64,000 nt of DNA, from positions 58,050,397 through 58,114,396 of the forward strand of contig NC_044282.2 of assembly GCF_004027225.2 (NCBI RefSeq), read 5' to 3'. This document shows, in pieces, positions 23,101-37,395 of the stretch. Each line of letters starts with the position of its first letter. Position 1 is the stretch's first letter. Made by a program: the position numbers and the translations under genes. The notes beneath the pieces are model-generated. The model made no database searches. It was not told the DNA's origin and was given only the letters and a program-made list of their open reading frames with translations. Source of the stretch: Strigops habroptila. Lineage: Eukaryota > Chordata > Aves > Psittaciformes > Psittacidae.

Positions 23101-26100
23101 AGGTTGGCACCTGTGTGGGAGAAGTGGGCACAGTGTTGTTTCCCTTTGAAGCTGTGTCCATCTCAGGAAGTATGCTTGGTTCCTCTTTTTACATCTAATA
23201 TACTAGAGAAAAGGATAATAACACCCAAATTCAAGAGGAAATGTCTGGGTTTGGCCTGAATTGCTACACACAGTCAGTGAAGTCTTTCTTCAGGATATCA
23301 GTGTCCTTTCCTGAATTTCATGGTGTACAGAAGTAATTTGCAATCTTTTCTAAAGAGAAAATCTTGACTGCAACTGCAAAACTGACAGACACCTCTTTTG
23401 GGTTGGGAAGCTGGAAAGAAAAGGTTAGGGAAGTTTTCAGATCTGATCATCAAAGAAATCTGTTCTGCATTTGTTTATTTTTTAATTTTTTTTTTTTTTT
23501 ACTTTATTTTACTTTATTTTACTGTAGTTCATTTTAGTTCATTTTATTCTATTGAACTTAGTGGTCCTTAAGTTGTAGGATTTATGGTATGTGACTCTGA
23601 CAGTAAGAGATGACCATATGAGACACTGACCCATTGGCCTGAACTGACCTGACTCGTGGACACAGAAATTCTCTCTTTCTGCAAATGCAGACTTTGACAT
23701 AGCTGGTAAGTCCTCTTAGCAAGGGGCCAATTAATCATAAATGCTGACTTTCATTATGTGGATGTTTCTTCTTTTGAAATGAGACCGAGGGCTGCCAACT
23801 TGGAGCATTTCATGGAGTAAGTTCACTCAGTGTCAAGTGGGCAGCAGTGTTGCCATCAGGGATGGTTGTGCATTGATGACGGTGCTGGAAAGCCCTAGCT
23901 GGTGCCCTGACTTATGGTTTGCATGACATTGAACTTGTCCTGATGTGCTTTTTGCAGAGGGAGGGGAAACATGTTGCTCAACATAGCTCAGGCTTCACTT
24001 CCAAACATCATCATGAGGGTGAGAAGGGCAAGCGGGGACCATGGCCAACACTGAAAACCACAGGGTGAACAGCAGCAAATGAGCTGCTGATGTACAGCAG
24101 GACAAATTAAGTAAATCAGCCAGCGCTGACTCTGCTGTAGGGAAAGGTCAGCATCTCCAACAGAGTTTTGATCACTGTAAAACTGCCCAATGCCAAGCAT
24201 CGGCTGTGTTGGGGGTGCCTAGAGGGCCCAAGCATCTCAGCCCAGGGCTGGCTGCCATGGGGAGGCAGGAGCCATGGCAGGCATCCCAGGGGCTTATCCC
24301 CTGTGGCTGGGCACACTGACTTGCCTGCCACGGTCCTGCAGCTCCTTACTGCTCTTATCTGCACCCCATCTAGCAACCAGAGCCATTCCTGAGTCAGGAA
24401 AATTTCTGAATGCAAAGATTATACCTAAAGGCTTTCATGAAATAAAAAGTTAAAGAAAATAAAATAAAGTCTGAGCTCTCCCTTTGCTAAAGCCAAGCTG
24501 TTGTCAGCTTAAAGAAAATGTTTTCTCTTTGTGTTTGGACAGTTTAACAGATTTATTTCCCCCTTCTCCCTTTCCTCTTTTCCCTTTTCCTCCTTGGATG
24601 AAGGTTGCAGGAATTTCCACAAAATACATTTGGAGGAGCCAAGACTTCAACACCAGCAGTTTTTAGTCAGACGGTTAGAATGATCATTAAATAGGCAGCG
24701 ACTGATCTCAGAGTCTGAGATGTCTACAAGGCATAAGCAGCTCTTTTAGGTAAGCTGGAGCAACGGAGTAAGTCCAGTAGCTCTGGAGCCAAACCCTAAA
24801 GTGGATGCAAAATCATATGGGGAGCCAGTGCTGTGATTTTCAGTACAAGAATGATGTAATGATTGAGTACAGTTCAAGTAAGTAATCTAGTCATCTGTTC
24901 ACAGTTTTGAATTATGGCTGATGCAGTCTCTGCCTCCAAGCCAGCAAAAAAGAGTGAGAATTACAGTTATTGAGTCAAGCCAAAGGCAGGGATCAGCATC
25001 TTGGCACCAGCTTGGGGAAGCAGTGGGGGTGGGGGCTGCGCAATTTGAAATGCAATTTGAGGTCTAGCATAAACCTGAAATTTCAGAGACAGTTGAGATC
25101 TGCCCGAAAGACGGTAGATGGACAGTGCACTGAGAGGTAGGGATGCCTATGTCTGATCATCACCTCAAAGAAGTTGAGAGGCATCAATCCTGAGCTCAAG
25201 TAACCTAATGTGAATCCATACCACCCAAGACAACTACTTTGAACACATACTCATCTGTGGTGTTTGAATTTCACTTAAGAAAATTTAGAGCCATCCAGGG
25301 CCTGACCTTTAGCAAACCACAAAGGCAACCCATAAACCACAAGGCTGGAATCAGCGAGAGAGGACAAGTAAATCCAACATATTAGCATAGATTTTCAACT
25401 GCAGCTGGTAACTGGGGATATTACAAATGGGAGATGTACCAGTAGCATCTATGTAAGATCTGAAAGTGTAAAGTTGGGTTCATGAGGGGCTCCACTGAGA
25501 TCATCACCCAAGCGGGGGAATAACCCAACGTGATGTTTAATAATAGTAAGTCGCTGACTTCACCACCAGGCAGAAATAAAATATTTTTAAGTGTCAGAAA
25601 CCATAAAAACATGGCATGATTCATCTGAAAACAAACAGTTGCTCATGTGACTCTTAGAGCGGAGGTTACATGGAAAGTCCCAAGATGAGACCATTTCTGG
25701 AGGGCCATTTTTGGGGCAAAAAGCATACATTGCGAACTAAGCAATGTAGGGCCTGGTCAGCTGAAGACCTGTTGGGACTGGGATACTAGAGGGTGTACTA
25801 GTAATTGGGAAACTAAATCTCCTGCTCAAAATCAATACCAGAGCAGGGTTTTTTGAGAAGATGAATATGTTCCCCGTAGCATATACATCTGAGAGACTAT
25901 CCACGAATGATGGAAGATCTTTGAGCATTGAGCAAAACTGTAACAAACAATCCATTGCACTAGTCACTTATATCAAACATGCAGTCTCCATAAAGGTTAT
26001 ATTTTTCCCACTCTGAGTTTTAAGCTGACTACAAAGAATAAGAAGACAAAAACATCCCGCTTGAAATATTTGCATTTAAAATATTCCAACTGTTTGTCAA

Positions 26101-27935
26101 ATAGTGTTATGTATAATTAAATAATTAAGGCCTGAGGTGGTTGCCTTTCTGCCATGGGAGAAATGATGCATTAAACCTTTCATATGGATGTCTAGTGACC
26201 TCTTGTTCATGCTAGAGAGGAAGCGATTACTCAAAGCTGTAATGTGTTTGTAATGATCTTTTGTGTTTACTGTGGCTGCTTTATCTGGTTCATCAGAGAC
26301 TTACATGTATCTTAAAAGTCTCACAGTGATTCAGTGGAATTATGTTGACATTTGTATATTTTAAGGGTATTTGGGTCAATAGGATAAGACCAGCTGTGGC
26401 ATTTACCCCTACAACTGAGTTCAATAATTGAAATACATGTTCTTGAAAAGCATCTTGCTTGTTTTGAAGATATTATTCCTATCTGTTGTATATTTTATGG
26501 TCTTTTTTGGAATTTCTGAAAACCTTTTAGGAAGAATAATCATCTATTTATCCCATTATTTATGTTAAGATTAGTCACTGTACCAGTTAAGCCTGGTTTC
26601 CAAAGGATTTGTATTTCATGTTAGCTGACTTTTAAACTCAATTACGCTGAGGATGCATGTGAGCTAATCCTGCATTAGACACCAGAGAATCCATACTACA
26701 AGAAACCAGTGATGGAGGATGCAGGTTTTCTGATGTCTTTTTAGCCAGGAGTGCTGACTGAAGCCTTTGCACAGTTGGCACTTCCATATCTACCACCCTC
26801 TACATAGAGTCTCAGGTATCTAATAGAAGTTGGGCTCACAATGCAATCTTTTCTTCTTTGGAAGAATTAAGAGGCCTTTTCTTTTCCACTTAGCCACCTA
26901 TTTTTATTTTCAAAAATTACAAGGATGTAATACATCTAAACCCTCTAATTTGCTGTAAAGTTTGGTTGAAATAGTTGAAAAAAAACCCTCAATGTGCAGA
27001 TTGTCACACAGACAATGACTCACTATGTCTGAGTGAACCTTTTCTTCTAAGAAAGGGTTGTTTTTGTCTGAGGAAAACTCTCATGGCATTATTTATGACA
27101 TTTTGCAGCCTGGTGGGTCCAAGTCTGGAAGGTTGTTACTACCGTTTCAGGTACCTGGATCCAAGCCCCAGTTTTGAGATGGAGGCTCACACAGAGTGCT
27201 GCCTTGCATTTCAGTTTTCTTTTTTCTTTTTGCCACATTTCTGAAATGTGGCAGCCCTCACCCCTTTTAATAATGAAGTGAATTTTATCCCCTTAAAAAG
27301 TCTATGGTTGTTCTTAATCCCCACTATGAAAACTCTGGATATCCTCTTTATCATGCTACACTCTTGGTCTCACTGCCTTTGGTTCCTTATCCAGAGCCTA
27401 AGCAAGACAAGCTTAAAAGAGCAAGAGTATCTCTTAGGGGATGAATCTTCCCTGCTTTGACATAAGCCAGGAGTAACTCTGTTCAACATCAGTTTCAAAG
27501 ACATGTTGGTAAGAACATACAATCTAAAAATACCAGGGACCAAGATAAATCTGGACAGATTTTAACAGGGATTGGGGTAGAGTGGTTGTAACCTCTCCAC
27601 TAGTGTGGAGGTGGAGGCTTAAAACCCCAGCTTGGCCACTTGATATGATCTGAAACATTATTTTACTACTTGAGATCAAATACATCCCGGATATTTTCAT
27701 CTGTCCTTTCTAAGCATTTATCCTGCGTTCATTCCCACATGACCTGAGTACCAATAATGTGGCTTCTGTGTGTTTTGTTCCCTTCAAAAGTAAGTTGGTG
27801 ATGCTTGCTTTTCTCCTGTAGGCAACAGGTTCAATGACAGAGATCTTGAAGTTCGTTATTTCATGTTGATATACAGCCACCAAATAACACCTTGTTGAAA
27901 TAGTACTTATATGATAAGAAAAGTCCCTAGATGGA
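14199..27935. other. Long non-coding stretch
   Basis: About 13.7 kb with no supported gene. It has homopolymers (A near 16157-16169, T near 16750-16770) and a T/ACTTTATTTT tract at 23476-23550. Open frames reach only about 100 codons and lie on both strands. Confidence 0.55.
23476..23550. repeat. T-run plus ACTTTATTTT repeats
   Basis: A 15-T run (23486-23500) followed by two perfect ACTTTATTTT units (23501-23520) and degenerate ATTTTAGTTC-like units. Confidence 0.8.
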
Positions 27936-27997
27936 GCTAGATGTTCTTTAAGGTCCCTTCCAACCTAAACTATTCAATGATTCTGTGATTCTATGTA
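27936..27997 (+). mobile_element. CR1 LINE 3' terminal fragment
   Basis: A short plus-strand remnant with 'gatgttctttaaggtccctt', 'ccaacctaaactattc' and the tail ATTCTGTGATTCTATG, which is the CR1 3' terminal repeat. Confidence 0.8.
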
Positions 27998-30900
27998 CTC
28001 TCTACTTAAACAGAAGATAATTTCTGAAAGAATAACACTGATAGAACAACATTTCTCTAGTAGGTTGTGCAGTCCTGGTCCTCCAAGCACTTTCCCTGAT
28101 GCATGTCATCTAGGGTCTGGGTGGTGAGTTTGCGTTATGCCTTGGAAAGAAGGCAAATTCTATGATGCTTTACAGGAACTGGCTACTTTGTTCTATAACA
28201 GTGTTTAAATCTTGGCACCAACATATTTGAGTGACTATTTCAGGAGCTTTTTTACTTAAACTACTCAACTATTGACAATTCTCTCTTCTTTCCCCTCCAG
28301 CTATCCCATTGAAAGAAAACTCTAATTTCCCCACAGCAAACCTCACTGTCAACATGTTATGCATTGTTCTGCTTCAGGGTGACCAAAAAACAAGTCAGAG
28401 GCAAATCTGACTAATCTCCCCTGAAACCGAAATCAGTGAAAAAAAGCTTCAGTCGGGTACAATTTCAGCATTGTACCATGGGCCAGCCACAGTTTTTTAA
28501 AATGCCTTCAAAGCTACCCAAAGATAGTGTTGCAGTCACTAATGTCACAGATATTGTTGCCTGAAATAGTTGCTTTATGTTACAGTGGACAATGAATTTC
28601 TTCTTATCCCATTGTTTTCAGAGCTACTGTGTTTGGGACGTTCCAGGACTGCTGTAAATTGGTTCAATTCTTTTCTGACATGTCAGTCACTAAAGGTTCA
28701 GGGAGCGTTTCTCTAATCCTGTCCAGATGAGCTGTGGATTCCAAGAGGTTTCTATTTTTGGATGTAGCCTTCTGCCTATATGCTACTGTTGAGCTCAAAT
28801 TCATTCAGAAGAATCACATTAACGGGTATGCAGATTTATTTCTTTGCTTCTGCTGAATGTGAACTGAAATTATTTGGTTTTGTCAGTTGCCTTTCCTGTG
28901 GGGGGTGAGGCGGCTCGATGTCTTTCCTTTGCATTTTTCATAAATTGGAATTCTTTTCTGATGAATCAGAGCTTGATTTTTATTAGTTTTCCACTGGGGT
29001 TGCTTCCTCCTGCTACCACTTAACTCAGTGGGAACTTTTATTATTCCCAGTTCTTTAACAGCAGCTTATTGGGACTGCAAACAGGATTGCAAACTCTCTA
29101 TATTCACAGGGTAACACACTGAAAGAGACAATTTCTGCTTCAGAAATCAGAATTTTGGAAGAAAAGACATATAAGAAATGTGAGGAAAATAGTCTGTTCT
29201 CCTTAATACAGGAGGACACAGAGATCTGGATTGCCTGTTATACCCAGTGTCACCCAGCAAGTCTGCTGGACAGCTTCCCACTGGACATCTTTCAAGTCTC
29301 AATGTGACACCCAACCTCAGCTTTTCTTGTGTCTGTGGATAAATTTCATATTTAAAATTAAGAATCATGATCCAGCAGCATGAAGTGTGAATTGAACCAA
29401 ACTCAAATAGAAATATCAGCCAATGAAGTTTATTTTGATTGAAGTGCTCTAACACAATATGCTGCCCTCATGCATAGCATCACTGGTTTCTCTCTATAAG
29501 CAGAACTGTTTTGCAAAATTTTAGCCAAAATTATTCTTAGAGTAGTGTCAGAGGAAAAACACATTGTTATACTGTCTTGAAAAAAGAAAAAAAAATAAAA
29601 TCTAATCAGCTATTTTGTTGAATGTCTATTAGATTTGATCTGTGCACCAAAGATTTGGGATGGGAGGACTGGGATGCCCTGAAGCCAGAGTTTTGCTTTG
29701 GCAGTTCTGGTGAAAATCCATCCAAGTTTGGTAAATGTCTCTGAAAGTCTCAGCTGGGGGCTGCACAACCGTTCAGTAGAAGTTTATAGGGATTGAGGCA
29801 GTTGTTTTTTCCAGTGCTTATGCACTGACCATAATCCAGCCCAGAGCTACAATGGAGGACCACAAATTTCTCACCAGTTGCACCTCCCACTTGAAGTCCA
29901 TTTTAGTGACATGTGGAGGAGCTGGAAGGTTGTAACTGTTATGCTTTAAATACTCACCACCCCAGTACCATACAGTGCACAGGAGAAAGAAGCAATCTCA
30001 CAGTAATTCACCTTAATCTGATGGTGAGGATCCTGACAAGGATGATGAAAGACGAGACTGGAAGGAGGGCTTGCAGGGCTTGTAGAAAACCTGTGTGGCG
30101 TACAGTGGGATGGAGCTGCAGGCTTTGAGATAAGAGTGGCAACCTGAAAAGGTGGGGGTGTCTGAGGTGAAGAAGTCTAATGGTGTCAGTAGAAGGCTGT
30201 ATGTGTAGTATTAGAGAGGAAAACAAAGCTCTGGAATGGATATAATTGTCCTTGAATTATTCAGTGTGTTTCAGTTGCTGTGACTGACTGGTTTCCTTTG
30301 ATGTATAAGATCAGGTTCTATTCATTTCAAGGTCCGAGACTGAATACTTCACACTCTCGTAGTCCCTTCTGTGACATCCATCACACTGGTATCCAAATAT
30401 TTCATTAACATTAAAGCACTTTAAGGTCTTTTCAATGTTCCTGTGAAGAGAGGGAAGGAACTGGGGCAAAGAAAAATCTGCCTCAATGTAGACCGTCATT
30501 TCAGATGCCCAGTTACTGGTATCTGTGGTCTGCTTTTGCAGGGATTACAGAAGGCCATTTAAAGTCGTATTAGGAATTCAAAATTATTTCAGCAACTTCA
30601 GAAAATCTCTTAAAGTTTTGAATAGATAATGTTTTGGGTACTTTTAAAGTTACCCAAATCTTATTTTATGTCCTTTTAGTGAATACAAGAAATTACAAAA
30701 TGTGCACATGCATTACCAATCCAAATCAACACCTGGAACAAGTGATAGTACTCTTTGCTCAATTTGGAACCTGAGAAGTAAGCAGGAGAATTCCAGCATA
30801 TTCTTGCTTATATTGGATGTTTCATCTAAATCATCAGGCCTCGAACTCATTATCCAGAAAAGCAAAAAAAGAAAGGATGAGGAAAGATGATTCAGGTTCT

Positions 30901-31113
30901 TCCTTATTTCCCTTATGATTCTGATGTAATCTCAAGGTGTTCCAGGCCAGGGAGGAAAAGAAGATATTTTTTCATTGCAGCAGTAGTTTTAAGACCAAAT
31001 GAATCTTATATGCACTGCTCTCAGTTCTGCATGACAAAACCGTCTTAAGAGACAATGTCAAAAAGCAAGACTAAATTAAGTAGAAATTTTAGGAGAAAAT
31101 CAGAAAGCAGAAG
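27998..31113. other. Non-coding stretch
   Basis: Unique-looking sequence with a few short A-rich runs (29580-29600). No feature recognised. Confidence 0.55.
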
Positions 31114-31262
31114 GCAGTATGGTAGAGGATGTGGTCCAGGAATGGGAATCTGACACCAAGTTCTCTTCTCAGCTCTCCCAGCCCCTTGCTTGGTGCACAT
31201 CACTTTCCTTCTTTCAGTTGCCAGTTCTCATGGAGCGCACAAACTATGGGATAAGAATGTGA
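31114..31262 (+). mobile_element. Probable MIR-like SINE, degraded
   Basis: The order of landmarks fits an amniote MIR: 'ggcagtatggtagaggatgtg', 'aatgggaatctgacacc', 'agctctccca', 'ttgctt', 'cactttccttc', 'cagttgcca'. Identity is low, so the call rests on colinearity rather than on long matches. Confidence 0.4.
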
Positions 31263-34097
31263 ATAGTGTCTCGGAATAACTAAAAACCAAACAGGTTGAA
31301 AACCTTTTCAAATCTCAGTAGGCCTGGATGAAACTCCACTACCAGAACTTTTGTTTTCAAGGAGACTGGAGAGCCATATTCAGATAGATGCAGATGTATT
31401 CGCTCCATTAACTACATCAGAAGCAAAGCTCTGGCTTTTTTTTTTTTTTTTTGTCAGATAGCTTAAAGTACTCTTTTGTCTGTTAACATAGGTGTCTGAG
31501 AGACACCTTGTGGCTCATCATCAAGATGCTGAAGTCAACTCCCCACTGCAGAAGACCACCTTAAACCAATATTGTAAGTGAATCAGATGTCAACTAGTAG
31601 AATAAGGTAGAAAAATGTTACTGATTTTGTTATTTGTAAAAGGAACAGATTCTTGCAAACTCTGAGGCACTAACTATTTTTGAACAATCAGAATTACAGT
31701 ATTTTCCAAACAGCTTTAGCATAGAAAAAAAACAGTTTGGACGAGAGGTGGGAATAGAAAGACTTGCACAAATGCGTATGTGCCAGTGATGCCTTTTGAA
31801 AGGAACTGGAGTCCTCAGCATAAAGATGAGTTTGCTCTTCTCCATCAGCAGTTTCTCTTCTTCCTTACTTAGTTTAGGAAATGATTCTCCAATATTTTGG
31901 GGTTTTTTCTTTCAGAAATCAGACGATTAAGACATAAGCACATGGTGAATGAAAAGAGTTGTTGATATTCAAGTACAGATGAGCACGCTGAACCTCCATC
32001 CTTGGAACTGTCTTACAAGGCGGCCCAGTGGGACCTACTGAGAAATTTTGCCCGTGACCTGATATGCTACTTCTATATTAAGGCTACTTCTGTATTAAGG
32101 CTCTTTTCACTAAGGCTTGACTTGTTGTACTACTAAATTATTAGAAGAGTCCCAGCAGGGTTTAGGCCTACTATTACTCACCCAGACACAGCTCAAGACT
32201 TGACAAAGGTGAAAATGCATTCCCAATTGGCTGCTCTATGTCTAGCCACATCTGCTTTCAGGTTGTTCAGCCATCCAGTATGGGACCATCTGGGCAGATA
32301 CAGAAGCAGCATAGCAATGATATTTCCAGGGTCTTTACAATCCACCTCCCTGCCTTGAAGCCCATGGGTCCTCATAGTTCAAGATACTGTGATCACACCT
32401 AAAACCCAGTCCTTTCTCTGAGATGATTACTACTGCTAGCACAATTTACAGGCTATTTCCACCTGGCTAAAAAGCAGGCTTTCAGATTGCACTTCCCTCT
32501 TATATCACTGACTGTAGTTACTAGGCGAGGGGAATATAAATTGTTTGAGTGCTTCATTAACGATGCAGGTCTCCCTGTTAGTGTAGATGGAGTTACTTTC
32601 AGAAAGCATCATCTGGGGCAGGTGCTGAAACTGGATGCTCAGCTTCATCCCTGGAAATAGGGTGTCTGTCTTCTCATGAACTATAAGGGGCCATTTAGAG
32701 GCCTCCAGAATAGACAGCTACACTAGCCATTTCACACTGTGCTGTATTAATACTGCCCAAACAGCGGGTATGGAGAAAGCTGAGCTGAGCACATCTGTTG
32801 GTGAGCAGTCTGTGGTAAATTTGGTGTTTTCCATGCTCACTGAACCCAAACAGGACTGCAAATATATGTGTATATAAACTATTAATTGTACATGAGCTCA
32901 TTTTAGGATGGAGGACTGGACTACATATTAGATGAAAGGTAGTTCAAGCTTTTTTTCCAATGCAGTCTTGAACCTCTGCCAGCTCATACCATTTGAGAAT
33001 ATGGCCTCTTGTTCCTCATATTGTACATTAACTTTACTTAATTGGTAGATTTTCCATGCTTAATAATTATAACTATATAAGCAGGCATCTTTGTTTATGC
33101 TTGTTTGAGCAGAGAAGGAACTGTTTCAAGGAAAAGACATTTTAAGAATGGCTTAACTGCAGTCCCATATAAAATCAGAGGTTTGTGTCTACCACATGAA
33201 CTGGTGGAGCATGGAGGAGGGGGGTATTCAATAGCAGTTAGACAGTATTTGCAGCTTGTGCACCAGTGGGAGATGAGGTCAGGTCTCTACATATTGTACC
33301 TACACCCTTTTTCCCCATGCCACATCTGTTTCTGAGTGACCAGAAATGAACATAGGTAGGAGTAAGCCATATGGAAAATTTTGAGACACAGAAATAAGTA
33401 AGTCCCCTCCTTGAACCAATGTCTTTGTAGAGGCTGTGTATTGCATATATATTTTCTGAGGCAGACTCACATTCCTCTGAGCTTGACACATTCTGGTTAA
33501 GATGAACTCAGCATCCAAATGTTGACATGAAAGCTGACTACACCATATACCATGGCCCCATGCCACCTCCAGCTGGCCCATGGCCATGCTGGTATTGGCT
33601 TTGGTTGCTTGATTTAAGATGGTTATAGAAGAGGGAAGGGCAAAGGGTGCCTGAGGTGGGTTTACCTGGCAACCCAGCTGGAGGAAATGGCCTGCATTCT
33701 TCTGCAGAATAAGCAGAGAGGGATGAGTAAAGGGAAATTAAATAAATAAAGCAAGCCGATGGTGTCATTAAAAAGAGGATGTATCACGTTTACCATGAAA
33801 GCATGTGACTCAGACATCCAGACATGAACATTCCTGCAAAGCCCCAAATGCACACATGGAACTGAATTTTTTTGGCTTCACAGAATGGCTTAATTTTATG
33901 ATTCCGTGACTCATTAGAAAAAGCAAATTCCCTAGACATGCTGCATTGAGACCCAGTAAACACCAGCTACTGGTGGGGACACACGGGGACAATGGAGCTG
34001 GTGAGGGATGAAGGTGGGGATGGAGGGGATAGTGAAGGAACAAGACTCTCAGCCTCTTGCCCATGCCCTTTCTCCTTCTAGTGGTTTTGTAAACATG

Positions 34098-34132
34098 TTT
34101 CTCTCTCTTTCTTTCTTTTTTTTTTTTTTTTT
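34098..34132. repeat. (CT)n/(T)n low-complexity tract
   Basis: TTTCTCTCTCTTTCTTTC followed by a long T-run. Confidence 0.85.
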
Positions 34133-34406
34133 AAAGATTGGAGTGGAGGGGTTAACAGAGGTCATGTTAGTTTGAAAAAATTATGGTTAACCTTACAAGC
34201 TGGGTTGCCTTAGGTCACAGTGATACAATTCCCCTCCCCTGTGCAGCAGTGGTTCACAGAAATTCCTCTAACGTGGGGAAGGACGGAGCCTGCCAAGGCT
34301 ATGAGCAATACAGAACAGACTTACCTGCTTTTATGCACTGCTTAACTAATTATTTTAAAAAGAAACGGCCAAGTTGGAACAACTGCTTTTTTCTTCTAGC
34401 AGGAAT

Positions 34407-34482
34407 ATTTTCCCCTTTTCCTTTTTTCCCCATGTCCCCCTTCTTCCCTTCCTCCCTCCCGTTGTTTTTTTTTTTCCCCTCC
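34407..34482. repeat. Homopyrimidine tract
   Basis: Almost pure C and T over about 75 bases, broken only by ATG and GTTG interruptions. A purine/pyrimidine strand bias of this kind can favour triplex structure, but no function is indicated. Confidence 0.75.
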
Positions 34483-37199
34483 ATTGCTTGGCTTGGCATT
34501 TGAAACAGGTTCTCGATATCTGACACCTCTTGAAAGTGTAGTTTGGCAAACAGGAATTGAGTTTGACTCCAAAAGGGCCCTGCACAGGGCTTTCTGTGAA
34601 AACACCTGGGTGTCTCCTGTGCCTATAAGAACCAGTTCTGCTTCTGTAGAAATAACAGCCACCCTCTCCCTTCCCCCAGCCCCTGCTCTCCCTTCAAAAT
34701 AAATAACAAAAAAACATTAAAGTGCTGGCACTGTTTTTGTGAAAAACAGGTGGTTCAAGGGGGTGAAGGCATCTCAATGACAGTGTGCAAAAGTCCTGCA
34801 CAGAAAGGATTTTGATCGCAGCACATACATCTGCGATTCATTTTCCCAAGCTCAGGACAAATTAAGAATCTTCCAGCAATTAGGGGAGAAAGTTTCAAAG
34901 TGCAATCAGCAGTCCTTAGAAGAATATGTGCTTGGGCTTTGAGGGAGGCTAATCTTGCTGCCTGCACTGGGTTCCTCTCTGCAGTGTGCATTTTCCAAGG
35001 CCAAAATTTTGGCCTGCTTCTCAATCACACCATATAAAATAACAAACACGCAGTCTAAGGAAAACAATTTTTAAGACACAGTGGAACCCACTTTAATGAA
35101 GAAAACTGTTAAATGCATAAAACCCCCATGTGCCAATGGATAAATGTGCTGGAAGTGTGAACTGTTAAACCAACAAAATTGTTAACACATCATACTGCTG
35201 GGCAAAAAAATAAAAATAAAAAAAAATATAAAAAGGGAGTGAAACGGTTTTTTAACATGCAACCCACTTTGCCTTTATTGTTCACATTCCTGCTGACATA
35301 AAGTTTCCTGATTTGTCCCCTGGGCCCAGAAATACAGCAAAAGCGGGAACATTAATTGTATTTGCCCCCTTTAAACTGCCCTCCCTGCTTTTAGCTCACA
35401 GTGGCCAAGAATAGCTTCATGGAATGGGGAGAGTTTGCCCTTTTTTATTCAGGGTGATGAGTGAACAAGTTCATGTGGATTTTTTTTTTTTTTAAATGGT
35501 ATAAAACTTTAAAATATTCCTGAATGTCTGTTTTTTTGTATCTGTGGGGAAAATTGGGACTAGTTTTGTGTTTGCTGTTCCTTAAAGTTCTTAAGTTCCT
35601 CCATGTTCCTGGTTTTTCTTGGGGTCGATGCTGAAATGAGGTTTTTCCTCTGGCCTTGCTGCTCCCTCTGAAGATGTGGAGCTCTCTCTGAGTAAAAGCC
35701 TGATCTCGGGAGACCCCTAAAGGCAACCACTTTGATAAGTGTCCAATCCTGTGGCCGTGCTGGTGTGATGATACCTGGATCCCGCCTCTCTCTGAAAGAT
35801 GAGAAACTAAAAATCAGGGCATTGAATTTATCTGTCTTATCTGACTGCTAAATTACATGCTGTTCACAGATTTTGTTTCCAGAGGTGGTCAAAATGGAAC
35901 AGCTTGATGTTTCTTGGTTTTATATTTCTTTTAATGAGAAAACAAGGAAAAAAAAAAAAAAAGCATAGCAAATGTGAATGAAACTTAAAGATTTGATAAA
36001 AATACTCAAGGAAAAAATAATTTTAAATATTTCCAATTTATAACATTTTTCTAAAAATTGTAGGATCTGCATGGATATCTGTTCAGATAAGGTCTGTGCT
36101 GCTGCTTGCCTGTCCTAGGGTCCTTTTAGGTGCTGCTCTATGAACACAGGTATGAAAGTGCATTTATGATGACTAAATTCCAACTGCGAACTGTGACAAT
36201 GAGGAGTTTATTCCTGTGGTTCAGAATGTTCTCATTTTCTTCATTTTTCTGTGTCCCTTGCAAAATAACATGAGGTCATGCCTGGCTTAAGATGGCTCCT
36301 CTTTTTCTCGACATTTGCTGATTTTGCTTCTTAGACTGATGTTTGCAAAGAAATTCCAGTCCCTGAGGGCCACTAAATATGTACTGCATTGCAGAGTCTC
36401 CACAAGCAGGTTTACACCTCCAATGTGCTTGGATCTCCTGCTCCTAAGGTGGCTCAGTGACTCTGTCATGTACTTGAGACCACTTTACACACCAGATAAA
36501 CTTCAGAGTCAAGTTTTGTATAGTTAAGCAAAAGATTCAGGTTCTGGGTTACAAAAAAGGAAGCAAAGCTGCAACAGAGTATTATAAGCCTTAAAACTTG
36601 ACACCAGCCTCTTCACTGTTATGCACTTAGGGAATCCTTGGAGCCCTTTCTCATCAGCTAAAGGTCAGCCCTGCTGCCCCTTACCTGGAAGATCTGTGGG
36701 TGCTCATGGGAGCTCTCTTTCTGCAAAGAAACTGTGAGAATATCCTGCTCCCTTTTCAGGCTGGCTGCAATGTCGCTTGCCTAACAGCAGCAGCAACCAA
36801 AAAGTCGTCTAGTCTCGTTACTTGCTCCAGCTCCCCTTTGTCAGTGGAGGGAGATGGAAGGATGCTCATTCCCATCCTGAAGGATGAATTCTACATTTGC
36901 CATTGATTTATGGTCTTGTTCAAGGCTTGAACACAGCATATGCCTTCCTACCATTGGAAATGTTATCTATGTAACACTTTTAAATACTAGCCAACCAGGA
37001 GTATACTGGTGCACTTCCACAGAGACCACCCACACCTGTTGTTTATGGTGTTAGGCTGGGGAGAGCATTAATTCTTTTCTTTTACCATTCATAAGGTCTT
37101 GGGCTGCCATGAGGGCTTCAAAGCAGTAACTGTGTGATCCACTGAGGTCCTTTTGCTACTGCATGAGTCAAAGTCCTTTTTGTACAAGATGGGGGTAAT

Positions 37200-37326
37200 C
37201 ACAGAAATTTGAGATAGAAAGAGCATCAAACTATTCCCCTGCTTTGTGGCAGGGCCAGGAAATCTGGTTTATTCCTGACAGATGTCTGTATAATCTGTTC
37301 TTAAAGCCCTCCAAAGCCTTCCATAG
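37200..37326 (-). mobile_element. Old CR1 LINE fragment
   Basis: Antisense CR1 landmarks in order: 'cagaaatttgagatagaaag', 'cccctgctttgtggcagggc', 'cctgacagatgtctgt', 'tctgttcttaaagccctcca'. This is the pattern of an ancient, diverged CR1 copy. Confidence 0.6.
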
Positions 37327-37395
37327 TAAATCACTTTGAGATCTAAAGGTGAAAAATGCTATGTAAGACCTGAATATTGTTATTATTATTAACAG
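37325..37395 (+). mobile_element. 3' end of an ancient amniote MIR-like SINE
   Basis: 'atcactttgagatctaaagg', 'tgaaaaatgctatgtaag', then TTATTATTATT. This matches the known 3' end pattern (cactttgagat...ggtgctatataa...attatta) of old amniote SINEs. Confidence 0.55.

Larger units (their letters stand above)
31263..37199. other. Non-coding stretch
   Basis: No supported gene. It holds several low-complexity tracts: T-run 31437-31452, CT/T tract 34098-34132, pyrimidine tract 34407-34482, and A/T runs near 35205-35232, 35480-35493 and 35949-35962. The 34.7-35.4 kb part is repeat-poor, but nothing in the sequence alone shows it is functional. Confidence 0.5.

Noticed and set aside
34700..35400. 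Candidate conserved non-coding element
   Set aside because: The segment is repeat-poor and looks unlike its flanks, but conservation cannot be judged from one sequence. It needs a multi-species alignment.
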